From Komagataeibacter saccharivorans (GTDB taxonomy: Bacteria > Pseudomonadota > Alphaproteobacteria > Acetobacterales > Acetobacteraceae): a DNA stretch of 50,630 bases. The stretch spans positions 1 through 50,630 of the forward strand of contig NZ_NKTY01000024.1 of NCBI RefSeq assembly GCF_003207825.1, written 5' to 3'. A program made the translations under genes and the position numbers. This document shows, piece after piece, positions 5,884-13,572 of the stretch (its first letter is position 1; every line of letters begins with the position of its first letter). The notes beneath the pieces are model-generated. The model saw only the letters and a program-made list of their open reading frames with translations, had not been told where the DNA came from and searched no databases.

Positions 5884-7920
5884 ATGTCGTCTGACGATGA
5901 CACGCGGTTTCGTGTCCGGCCCGGTCGCATCCGTGACAGGAGGGGCGGAAAAACCCGGAGTTTTCTCTCGCGGATGCGTGCATCCGTGCGGAGGTCGGGT
6001 GCGTCCCGGTCGTTCCGAAATCATGCCATCTCTGGCCCGAATGCACCCGGCGGTCCTGGCGGCGCCCCTTTACGTCGCGGCGGTCGGTCCGGCATCCGGA
6101 AAGGACGCGGCGCGTCCTTCGTGCGGGCGCGCCATATCGCTGGCTGGAACCATGTGAAATCCGGCAGCCGCCGCGTCATCGTCAAGTCGCGCATGATCCG
6201 CACGCCCGGTCGTGATGGCAGGGCGCGCGCCCACCTCACTTACATTCAGCGTGACGGTACGTCCCGCGACGGGCAGCGGGGTCAGCTTTACGGTCCGGAG
6301 ACCGATCGCGCCGACACCGATGCTTTCCTCGAGCGCGGGCATGACGATCGGCATCAGTTTCGTTTTATCGTCTCGCCGGAGGATGCTGAGCAGATGCAGG
6401 ATCTGACCGCCTTCACGCGCGACCTGATGACGCAGATAGGGGCAGATCTCGGCACGAAGCTTGATTGGGTGGCGGTCAATCATTTCAACACCGGTCACCC
6501 TCACGCCCATATCGTCATCCATGGCCATGACGACCATGGTGAGGATCTGGTCATCGCCAGTGATTACATCACTCAGGGCGTACGCGAACGGGCGACCGAA
6601 CTGGTGACGCTGGAGCTGGGTCCGGAGACGGTGCTGGAGCAACGCTGCAAGCTGGAGAATATGGTCGGGCAAGACCGCTTCACGCGCATCGACCGGCAGT
6701 TGCTGGCGTTGGCGGAAGACAGTCCGATCGACATGCGCGGCGATCAGGGGGGCGATCATGTCCTGCGCCAGCGGCGGCTTGCGAAACTGGAGCGGATGGG
6801 CCTCGCCAGCCAGGTCGAGCCCAGTGTGTGGACACTCGCGCCGCAGATGGAGAAGACGCTGCGCGACCTTGGCGAGCGGGGCGATATCATTCGTGCGATG
6901 AACCGGGCGATGCGCGAGCAGGGGCGTGCGCCCGATCCCGGTCTGTTCGTCTTTCATGGTCCAGCGTCACGCGACACGGTGGAGGGGCGGATTCTTGACC
7001 GTCATCTCTCTGACGAGCTGGGCGAAAAGGTGGGCCTGGTCATCGACGGGCTGGATGGGCGCACCCATCATGTCGCCGGGATCAGCCCAGGTTCCCTGGA
7101 AGGCGTGCGGAATGGAAGCATTGTCGCTGTTGGCCCGGAGGTTTCCGGCCCCCGCCCAGCCGACCGGGAAATCGTGTCGGTCGCAGGTCGTGACGGTGTC
7201 TATCGCGCGGACGCACATCTCGCCCGCGCACAGGCCATGTCCCGTATTCCGGGCGGCGATGCCGACGCGTATGTCGCCTCCCATGTGCGTCGTCTGGAAG
7301 CCCTGCGGCGCGCCGGCGTCGTCGAGCGGATCGAGGACGGGAGATGGCAGATTCCCGGCGACTATCTGGAACGGGCTGCGGCGTATGATACGAGCCGTGC
7401 GAAACAGATGTCCGTGCGCGTCCTGTCCAGTCTTGATCTCGAGGCCCAGATCACGGCGGATGGTGCGACATGGCTGGACCGTGGACTGGTGTCGCGCGGC
7501 AGGTCGAATGTGGTGGATACCGGGTTCGGTCATGAGGTGACCGAGGCCCGGAAGCAACGTCAGGACGTGCTGGTCGAGCGGGGCGACGCCTGGCGCGACA
7601 GGGAGGGGGGCGTCCGCTACCGCAAGGGCCTGCTGGCGGCGTTGGAACGGCGGGAACTGGACCGTATCGGCCAGGAATTGGGGATGTCACGCGGCACGTC
7701 CTACCGCACCATGGCGGATGGCGAGAGAGTCCGGGGCACGCTGAAGGAGAAGGTCCGGCTGGCCAGTGGAACCTATGCGCTGGTCGAAAATGCCCATGAG
7801 TTCGTGCTGGTGCCCTGGAAGCCTGTCATCGAGAACCGGATCGGACAGGAGATTGCTGGCGTCATGCGAGCGGGCGCCATGGACTGGCAGTTGGGACGGC
7901 AGCGGGGGCTCGGATTGTGA
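5884..7920 (+). CDS. MOBP-type relaxase with DUF3363 domain (RlxS-like), copy A
   Basis: 678 residues from ATG 5884 (an in-frame GTG at 5875 is possible). A basic N-terminus precedes the relaxase domain, with FRFIVSPEDA near residue 160 and the metal-binding HPHAH at 205-209. The DUF3363 region follows to the C-terminus. The protein should nick oriT and stay bound to the 5' end of the transferred strand, delivered to the channel by TraG. It resembles VirD2/RlxS-type relaxases. Relative to the paralogue at 44581-46320 it has about 80 extra residues between GRTHHV and GATWLDR, including RRLEALRRAGVVERIEDG. It closes the HTH-repA-traF-relaxase transcription unit. Confidence 0.92.
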   Translation: MSSDDDTRFRVRPGRIRDRRGGKTRSFLSRMRASVRRSGASRSFRNHAISGPNAPGGPGGAPLRRGGRSGIRKGRGASFVRARHIAGWNHVKSGSRRVIVKSRMIRTPGRDGRARAHLTYIQRDGTSRDGQRGQLYGPETDRADTDAFLERGHDDRHQFRFIVSPEDAEQMQDLTAFTRDLMTQIGADLGTKLDWVAVNHFNTGHPHAHIVIHGHDDHGEDLVIASDYITQGVRERATELVTLELGPETVLEQRCKLENMVGQDRFTRIDRQLLALAEDSPIDMRGDQGGDHVLRQRRLAKLERMGLASQVEPSVWTLAPQMEKTLRDLGERGDIIRAMNRAMREQGRAPDPGLFVFHGPASRDTVEGRILDRHLSDELGEKVGLVIDGLDGRTHHVAGISPGSLEGVRNGSIVAVGPEVSGPRPADREIVSVAGRDGVYRADAHLARAQAMSRIPGGDADAYVASHVRRLEALRRAGVVERIEDGRWQIPGDYLERAAAYDTSRAKQMSVRVLSSLDLEAQITADGATWLDRGLVSRGRSNVVDTGFGHEVTEARKQRQDVLVERGDAWRDREGGVRYRKGLLAALERRELDRIGQELGMSRGTSYRTMADGERVRGTLKEKVRLASGTYALVENAHEFVLVPWKPVIENRIGQEIAGVMRAGAMDWQLGRQRGLGL

Positions 7921-7977
7921 CGCAGGCAGGCATGAATCATGTTGCCAATTTTTGCCATACGCGAGTATTCTGCCTCC

Positions 7978-8208
7978 ATGAGCACCATGAACATCTCTCT
8001 GCCAGAAGCCCTGAAAAGCTTCGTTGACCAGCAGGTTGCCGGCCGTGGCTTCGGCACCAGCAGCGAGTATGTGCGCGAGCTGATCCGCAAGGACCAGGAC
8101 AGGCAGCGTCTGCGTGGCATGTTGCTTGAGGGCGGCCGATCCGCAACGGGCTCCACGGCTGATGCCACATATTTCGAACGCCTGCGATCGCGTGCGCGCG
8201 GCGCCTGA
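7978..8208 (+). CDS. parD: ParD-family antitoxin
   Basis: 76 residues from ATG 7978 (next Met at 7987 also plausible), beginning MSTMNISLPEALKSFVDQQV. This is a ribbon-helix-helix N-terminus, with SSEYVRELIRKDQ forming the second helix. The C-terminal part should wrap the toxin. It neutralises the ParE protein encoded 5 bases downstream and probably represses its own operon. Located in the cargo gap between relaxase and traG; likely stabilises the plasmid. Confidence 0.88.
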   Translation: MSTMNISLPEALKSFVDQQVAGRGFGTSSEYVRELIRKDQDRQRLRGMLLEGGRSATGSTADATYFERLRSRARGA

Positions 8209-8213
8209 TCATC

Positions 8214-8555
8214 ATGACGACCAGACGCGCGGTGCTGCGCGAGCAGGCCGAGCGGGATATCGATCGGATCATTGACGATTATGTCGGGAAAGCCGGTGGT
8301 GCTGTGGCCGACCGGTTTGTCGGTGCGCTCGAAGAGGGGATGACCCTGATCGGGCAATATCCCGGCATCGGCTCGCCGCGTTGCGGGTATGAACTCGATC
8401 TTCCGGGGCTTCGTGCGCTCACTCTTCGGAACTGGCCGTTCGTGGTTTTCTACGTCGAGCGTGAGGACCATCTGGATGTCTGGCGTGTTCTGCACGCCCG
8501 TCAGGATATTCCAGGCTGGCTGCGAGATCCTGATGGGGACGATAGTTCGGAATAG
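8214..8555 (+). CDS. parE: ParE/RelE-fold toxin
   Basis: 113 residues beginning MTTRRAVLREQAERDIDRI. The family pattern is clear: DRFVGALEEGMTLIGQYPGIGS, a central beta region (LRALTLRNWPFVVFYVE) and a C-terminal strand WRVLHARQDIP. ParE toxins typically inhibit DNA gyrase; the related RelE toxins cut mRNA, and sequence alone does not settle the target. The gene follows parD by 5 bases. Loss of the plasmid would free the toxin and kill or arrest plasmid-free cells. Confidence 0.88.
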   Translation: MTTRRAVLREQAERDIDRIIDDYVGKAGGAVADRFVGALEEGMTLIGQYPGIGSPRCGYELDLPGLRALTLRNWPFVVFYVEREDHLDVWRVLHARQDIPGWLRDPDGDDSSE

Positions 8556-8578
8556 CGGCTGAATGAGGCCGAACTGAT

Positions 8579-8818
8579 TCAGTGATTTTCCATAAGACTG
8601 GCAAGAATGTCAGCGGCATCGAGTCCGATGGCGGTTGTGATGTCGAGGAATTCGATCACGTCGATCCGGCGCTCGCCGGTTTCGTATTTCGCGACATAGG
8701 ACTGGGGTTTGCCGAGCCGCTCCGCCAGCGTGGCCTGAGTCAGCCCTTTGCCGCGCCTTGCCGCGATCAGCAGTTCCATGAGACGGTGCTGTCGCGGAGA
8801 GCGCAGCGATTTCGGCAT
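8579..8818 (-). CDS. XRE-family repressor (QseC-like), divergent from DUF2285 gene
   Basis: 79 residues: MPKSLRSPRQHRLMELLIAA, then a Cro/C1-type HTH (GLTQATLAERLGKPQSYVAKYETGERRIDV, roughly residues 25-55). It is transcribed leftward, facing away from the DUF2285 gene at 8923; a perfect inverted repeat lies between. In the Mesorhizobium ICE, QseC is a small XRE-type protein divergent from qseM that binds operators between them and forms a switch. The same arrangement here suggests that role (inference from layout, not from measured similarity). Confidence 0.88.
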   Translation of the reverse strand: MPKSLRSPRQHRLMELLIAARRGKGLTQATLAERLGKPQSYVAKYETGERRIDVIEFLDITTAIGLDAADILASLMENH

Positions 8819-8855
8819 AGGGTGCGGTTCCGGTTGAAACTGAGGAACCGTCCCA

Positions 8856-8876
8856 ATAATCCCGTATCGGGATTAT
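8856..8876. promoter_or_regulatory. Perfect inverted repeat, candidate XRE operator
   Basis: Nine-base arms ATAATCCCG and CGGGATTAT around TAT, in the 104-base divergent gap between the XRE and DUF2285 genes. A further GGGATTATCCC half-symmetric element overlaps its right arm. The size and position suit a dimeric XRE repressor controlling both promoters. Confidence 0.65.
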
Positions 8877-8922
8877 CCCATTTCAGGATATGATCTGCGG
8901 ACCTGAAGGAAAGGGCAGGATC

Positions 8923-9213
8923 ATGACGTCCCAACCCGATAACGGAGCCGCTCCATCCGATGAAGCGCCAGACTGTCCGCTGCTGACGGCGTACGACCAT
9001 CTCCATCATGTCACCTATCTCCGCCTTCTTGACGCCGAGGAAGCAGGTGCCGACTGGCGGGAGGTGGCACGGATCGTGCTCGGTCGTGATCCGGCAATTG
9101 ACAGGGATGGCGCGCGCCGATGCTGGGACTCGCATATGGCGCGGGCGCGCTGGATGCGCGACACCGGTTACCGCCAGCTCCTGACCATTCCCGGCGGAAA
9201 GACGCAGCATTGA
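8923..9213 (+). CDS. Stand-alone DUF2285 protein (QseM-like antiactivator candidate)
   Basis: 96 residues from ATG 8923 with AAGGAAAGGGCAGG upstream, beginning MTSQPDNGAAPSDEAPD. The rest is essentially one DUF2285 domain: LRLLDAEEAGADWREVARIVLG, then ARRCWDSHMARARWMRDTGYRQLL. Unlike the frameshifted activators it has no DUF6499 part. In the Mesorhizobium ICE, the small DUF2285 protein QseM binds and inactivates FseA (and the quorum regulator TraR). A divergent XRE partner strengthens the parallel. Predicted role: keep the FseA-like activator at 1082-1859 silent in most cells. No counterpart is seen in module B. Confidence 0.82.
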   Translation: MTSQPDNGAAPSDEAPDCPLLTAYDHLHHVTYLRLLDAEEAGADWREVARIVLGRDPAIDRDGARRCWDSHMARARWMRDTGYRQLLTIPGGKTQH

Positions 9214-9330
9214 ACGCTCCATCCGATTTCCTACACAAAGACCGCCGATTGCCGCACGGCTGCTGAATTGTCTTGCCCCGCGCGTGGTTATTCCTCCTGA
9301 CGGGCGGATCATCCTGTCACGGAGGTCTTC

Positions 9331-11340
9331 ATGTCCACGTCCCGTGTGGCCTGGGGCCAGGTGATCCTGGTCTTCGCGATCATGTTTCTGTTCTGGTGGG
9401 CCGCGACCGAGTGGACGGCGTGGCGTCTCGGGTTCCAGCCCGAGCTTGGGGCGCCCTGGTTCATGCTCGGGCATCGCTGGCCCATCTATGCGCCGCCGCT
9501 GTTCTTCTGGTGGTGGTATGAGTTCGATGCCTACGCGCCAGGCATCTTCGTGCAGGGCGCGCGGATTGGTGTTGCGGGCGTCGTTCTCGCCGTCATCGTG
9601 GCGTTCGCCCTGTCGATCTGGCGCGCACGGGCGCGACGGAGGGTCGAAACCTATGGTTCGGCCCGCTGGGCGATCCTGCGTGATATCCGCGCGGCGGGAC
9701 TGCTGGGCGAGAACGGGGTCGTTCTGGGTAAATATCGCCGGGCCTATCTCCGGCATGACGGTCCCGAGCATGTGCTGTGTTTTGCGCCCACCCGCTCGGG
9801 CAAAGGGGTGGGGCTGGTCATTCCGACCCTGCTGACCTGGCCAGGCTCTGCCATCATCCACGATATCAAGGGTGAGAACTGGCAGCTTACGGCGGGGTTT
9901 CGCGCGACCTTCGGGCGGGTGCTGTTGTTCGATCCGACCAACCCGGAATCGGCCGCCTACAATCCGCTGCTGGAAGTTCGTCCGGGGGAATATGAAGTCC
10001 GCGACGTCCAGAACATCGCCGATATCCTGGTGGATCCGGATGGTGCTCTGGAACGGCGCAACCACTGGGAGAAAACCTCGCATGCGCTGCTCGTCGGCGC
10101 GATCCTGCATGTGCTTTATGCCGAAGCCGACAAGACGCTCGCCGGTGTGGCGAAATTCCTCTCCGACCCGAAGCGGTCGATCGAGACGACCCTGTCGGCC
10201 ATGATGCGGACAAACCATCTGGGGGAGAGCGGACCACATCCCGTCGTGGCCTCGGCCGCGCGGGAACTGCTCAATAAATCGGACAACGAACGCTCCGGCG
10301 TGCTCTCCACCGCCATGTCGTTTCTTGGGCTCTATCGTGATCCCGTTGTGGCGACGGTGACCAGAAGGTGTGACTGGCGGATCGAGGATCTCGTGTCCTC
10401 AGTGCGGTCGGTCTCACTTTATTTCGTCGTGCCGCCCTCGGACATCAGCCGCACCAAACCGCTGATCCGGCTGATGCTCAACCAGATTGGACGCCGTCTG
10501 ACGGAAGATCTGGAGGCGGCAGCCACCCGGCGCAACCTGCTTCTCATGCTTGATGAATTTCCGGCTTTCGGGCGACTGGATTTTTTCGAAAGCGCCCTGG
10601 CGTTCATGGCGGGTTACCGGATCCGGGCCTTCCTGATCGCCCAGAGCCTCAACCAGATCGAGAAGGCATACGGGCCGAACAACAGTATTCTGGACAATTG
10701 CCAGGTTCGGGTCAGCTTCGCGACCAATGACGAGCGCACCGCCAGACGGGTGTCGGATGCCCTGGGCACGGCAACGGAGCAGCGGGATTCCACCAATTAT
10801 GCCGGGCATCGCCTGTCGCCCTGGCTGGGACATCTCATGGTTTCCCGGCAGGAAACCGCCAGGCCGCTCCTGACCGTGGGTGAAGTCCAGCAGCTACCTG
10901 ACCATGAAGAACTGGTGATGCTGTCGGGCTGCCCGCCCATTCGCGCCCTGAAGGTGCGTTATTATCAGGATCGCCGCTTTACCACGCGCATCATGCCCCC
11001 ACCCGATCCGGCGGTGTTCGGGCGGGACGGGGATCCTGCCCTTGATGTGTGGTCTGGACGGGTGGTCGCAGGGGACATGCCGGGCGTGCCGTCGCCCCCG
11101 GATATTGGATCCAATACCGACGACACCGACGATGCCAACAGTGGCGTCCGCCGGGAACCGGAACTGCCCGAGCATGAGGATATCGCGCCTGAGCGGCCTG
11201 ACCCGGCCGCCGAATTCGAAATTCCTGATAGCGACCCCGAGGTCGAGGCGCAGCGCGCGGCGGAACTGCGGCGGCAGGGGAATATCATCCGCCAGGCCGG
11301 CATGGATCGCAATGACGGTCTGGAACTGGGAGGAAACTGA
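9331..11340 (+). CDS. traG: TraG/VirD4 type IV coupling protein
   Basis: 669 residues, ATG with a GGAGG site 6 bases upstream. N-terminal membrane segments (VILVFAIMFLFWWAATEW; then about residues 75-95) anchor the cytoplasmic ATPase. Walker A lies at about 151-162 (FAPTRSGKGVG) and Walker B at about 404-410 (LLMLDEFP, Asp408-Glu409). It links the relaxase-DNA complex to the Trb channel. The C-terminal 80 residues are acidic and proline-rich. It is first in the traG-trb transfer operon. The homologue at 48194 is cut by an IS21-family element, so this is the only complete coupling protein in the window. Confidence 0.95.
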   Translation: MSTSRVAWGQVILVFAIMFLFWWAATEWTAWRLGFQPELGAPWFMLGHRWPIYAPPLFFWWWYEFDAYAPGIFVQGARIGVAGVVLAVIVAFALSIWRARARRRVETYGSARWAILRDIRAAGLLGENGVVLGKYRRAYLRHDGPEHVLCFAPTRSGKGVGLVIPTLLTWPGSAIIHDIKGENWQLTAGFRATFGRVLLFDPTNPESAAYNPLLEVRPGEYEVRDVQNIADILVDPDGALERRNHWEKTSHALLVGAILHVLYAEADKTLAGVAKFLSDPKRSIETTLSAMMRTNHLGESGPHPVVASAARELLNKSDNERSGVLSTAMSFLGLYRDPVVATVTRRCDWRIEDLVSSVRSVSLYFVVPPSDISRTKPLIRLMLNQIGRRLTEDLEAAATRRNLLLMLDEFPAFGRLDFFESALAFMAGYRIRAFLIAQSLNQIEKAYGPNNSILDNCQVRVSFATNDERTARRVSDALGTATEQRDSTNYAGHRLSPWLGHLMVSRQETARPLLTVGEVQQLPDHEELVMLSGCPPIRALKVRYYQDRRFTTRIMPPPDPAVFGRDGDPALDVWSGRVVAGDMPGVPSPPDIGSNTDDTDDANSGVRREPELPEHEDIAPERPDPAAEFEIPDSDPEVEAQRAAELRRQGNIIRQAGMDRNDGLELGGN

Positions 11341-11342
11341 CA

Positions 11343-11786
11343 ATGCACAAGCGGAGCAGACGCCTGAACGTCTATTTCGATCCCGATATCCATAAGCAAC
11401 TTGAGGCCCGCGCCGTGCGGAGGGATATCTCGAAATCTGCCCTGGTGGAAACGGCAGTGCTGTCGTTCCTGACGGACGATGCCAATGAGAGGCAGGAGGC
11501 GGCGACATCGCGCCGCCTCGATCGGCTGTCGCGCCAGATGGCCGGGCTGGAGGAAGATATCTCAATCCTGGCGGAGACAGTCAGTCTGTTTATCCGGTTC
11601 TGGCTGACCAGCACGCCCCCACTTCCGGAGGATGCACGGGCATCAGCACGCGCCATGGGGCTTGAACGGTTTGAAGGCTTCCTGACCGCGCTGGAACGCC
11701 GGCTGGGGACGGGTGACCGATTCCTGCGCGAACGTCAGCGCGATGTCGCGGCACGGCAGGATCCGTTGGGGACCGATCCTACCTGA
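11343..11786 (+). CDS. Ribbon-helix-helix (CopG-like) protein of the traG-trb operon
   Basis: 147 residues starting 2 bases after traG. The N-terminus (RLNVYFDPDIHKQLEARAV, then KSALVETAVLSFL) is a ribbon-helix-helix DNA-binding fold. A helical, probably coiled-coil middle and a segment around LAETVSLFIRFWLTSTPP follow. RHH genes are regularly found between traG and trbB in alphaproteobacterial elements. Likely an autoregulator of the trb operon or an accessory DNA-binding protein of the transfer complex. Its exact function is not known to me. Confidence 0.82.
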   Translation: MHKRSRRLNVYFDPDIHKQLEARAVRRDISKSALVETAVLSFLTDDANERQEAATSRRLDRLSRQMAGLEEDISILAETVSLFIRFWLTSTPPLPEDARASARAMGLERFEGFLTALERRLGTGDRFLRERQRDVAARQDPLGTDPT

Positions 11787-11916
11787 ATGCTCCCAATTAC
11801 ATACGCTTTTACCGCATCCTCTGAAATCCTTGTTGCCAGCGTGTAAATCCGTTCCCTTCTAATGATCCCCGTTGTCGTCCGGGCAGGCTGGATGACCTGA
11901 ACGGACGGGGGCTTTC

Positions 11917-12921
11917 ATGGCGGTCACATCGATTGAAAATGGTGCCCGACAGCGTGGTATGTCCATGCTGCGCACCGCGATGGGGCCAGCGATTGCCCGG
12001 CACCTCGCTGATCCTGCCATTGTCGAGGTGATGCTCAATCCCGATGGCAGGCTGTGGATCGACCGTCTGTCCGAGGGGCTGGGTGATACGGGAGATCTGG
12101 TCACACCCGCTGACGCGGAGCGTATCATCCGCCTGGTCGCGCATCATGTCGGCGCGGAGGTGCATGAGGGGGCGCCCCGCGTGTCGGCGGAATTGCCGAC
12201 GGGCGAGCGGTTCGAGGGATTGCTGCCACCGATTGTGACAGCACCCAGCTTTGCGATCCGCAAGCCCGCCGTCGCTGTGTTCACGCTCGATGATTACGTC
12301 GCTGCCGGGATCATGGCAGAAGGGCAGGCGGCATATCTGCGCCAGGCAGTCACGGACCGTAAAAATATTCTGGTCGCGGGGGGCACATCCACCGGCAAGA
12401 CCACGCTGGTCAATGCCCTGCTGGCCGAGGTCGCGAAAACCGACGACCGGGTCGTGCTGATTGAGGATACGCGCGAACTGCAATGCCGCGCGCCCAATCT
12501 TGTGTCGCTCCGCACCCGTGATGGTGTCGTCACGCTGTCCGAGCTGGTCCGCTCAGCCTTGCGCCTGCGTCCGGACCGTATCCCGATTGGTGAGGTGCGC
12601 GGCCCCGAGGCGCTCGACCTCCTCAAGGCGTGGGGCACCGGCCATCCCGGCGGCGTGGGCACGCTGCATGCCGGCACCGCCATGGGCGCATTGCACCGCA
12701 TGGAGCAACTGATTCAGGAAATCGTTGTCACAGTGCCCCGTGCCCTGATCGCCGAAACCATCGACGTCATCGCTGTGCTGTCAGGACGCGGAACGGCGCG
12801 CCGCCTGTCCGAACTGGCTGAAATTGACGGCCTCGATCCCGTGACGGGCGCCTATCGCATCCGTCCGGTCAGCTTTTCCTCTTCTGAAACATCCTTCTCT
12901 GCCAATGGAGAGTCATCATGA
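11917..12921 (+). CDS. trbB: TrbB, VirB11-type secretion ATPase
   Basis: 334 residues from ATG 11917. Walker A is at about residues 155-163 (GGTSTGKTT), followed by the Asp box ([11 protein letters not shown]), [13 protein letters not shown] and a His box ([11 protein letters not shown]), all typical of VirB11/TrbB hexameric ATPases that power pilus assembly and DNA transfer at the inner membrane. A 130-base gap separates it from the RHH gene and shows no gene; it may hold the trb promoter. The stop overlaps trbC by 4 bases. Confidence 0.95.
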   Translation: MAVTSIENGARQRGMSMLRTAMGPAIARHLADPAIVEVMLNPDGRLWIDRLSEGLGDTGDLVTPADAERIIRLVAHHVGAEVHEGAPRVSAELPTGERFEGLLPPIVTAPSFAIRKPAVAVFTLDDYVAAGIMAEGQAAYLRQAVTDRKNILVAGGTSTGKTTLVNALLAEVAKTDDRVVLIEDTRELQCRAPNLVSLRTRDGVVTLSELVRSALRLRPDRIPIGEVRGPEALDLLKAWGTGHPGGVGTLHAGTAMGALHRMEQLIQEIVVTVPRALIAETIDVIAVLSGRGTARRLSELAEIDGLDPVTGAYRIRPVSFSSSETSFSANGESS

Positions 12922-13286
12922 GGCCGCCTTCACGTCTGCGCGCCGTCGTGTGCGCTGTCGCACGTCCCGACCGGCATGTGCCGGATCTGCGTGTATTCGG
13001 AACCGCCATGCTGCTGTCGCTGGTTTTCGTGTCATCGGCCTGGGCGTCCGGCTCCGGCATGCCGTGGGAAAATCCGCTCAACGAGATCCTGGAATCCGTG
13101 CAGGGACCGGTGGCCAAGATCGTCTCTGTGATCATCATCACCGTGACCGGTCTGACCCTGGCGTTCGGGGAAACATCCGGCGGGTTCCGTCGCCTGATCC
13201 AGATCGTCTTTGGACTAAGTATCGCTTTTGCGGCCAGCTCTTTCTTCCTGTCCTTCTTCTCCTTCTCGGGCGGGGCGCTGATCTGA
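12918..13286 (+). CDS. trbC: TrbC, VirB2-type pilin precursor
   Basis: 122 residues. A long basic leader is followed by a hydrophobic signal ending near SSAWASG. Two membrane helices follow (VAKIVSVIIITVTGLTLAF and IVFGLSIAFAASSFFLSFF), the standard VirB2/TrbC layout. The product is the mating-pilus subunit and the expected substrate of the TraF peptidases encoded at 3943 and 42689. Overlaps trbB and trbD, indicating coupled translation. Confidence 0.9.
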   Translation: MRPPSRLRAVVCAVARPDRHVPDLRVFGTAMLLSLVFVSSAWASGSGMPWENPLNEILESVQGPVAKIVSVIIITVTGLTLAFGETSGGFRRLIQIVFGLSIAFAASSFFLSFFSFSGGALI

Positions 13287-13561
13287 TGGCGGGCTATGAC
13301 GATGATGCGGTGTCGGGTTTTCATGTACCGGTCCATCGCTCCCTGACCGACCCGATCCTGCTGGGCGGGGCGCCCCGCGCGGTCGCCATTGCCAATGGCA
13401 CGCTGGCGGCTGCGATCGCGCTGGGTTTGCGCCTCTGGCTGATCGGGGCTGTCTTCTGGATCGTGGGGCACACGCTCGCCGTCTGTGGCGCGAAGCGTGA
13501 CCCCCTCTTTATTGAGGTCGGGCGGCGGCATCTTCGCTACCCCGCATGGCTGCGGGCATAG
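13286..13561 (+). CDS. trbD: TrbD, VirB3-type channel protein
   Basis: 91 residues from the ATG that overlaps the trbC stop (TGATG). It has PVHRSLTDPILLGGAPRAVA, then hydrophobic helices (GTLAAAIALGLRLWLIGAVFW) and the C-terminal DPLFIEVGRRHL motif of VirB3/TrbD. Inner-membrane component that works with TrbE. A longer upstream frame from 12905 is a shadow of trbC. Confidence 0.9.
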   Translation: MAGYDDDAVSGFHVPVHRSLTDPILLGGAPRAVAIANGTLAAAIALGLRLWLIGAVFWIVGHTLAVCGAKRDPLFIEVGRRHLRYPAWLRA

Positions 13562-13572
13562 GGGGATCGGCC

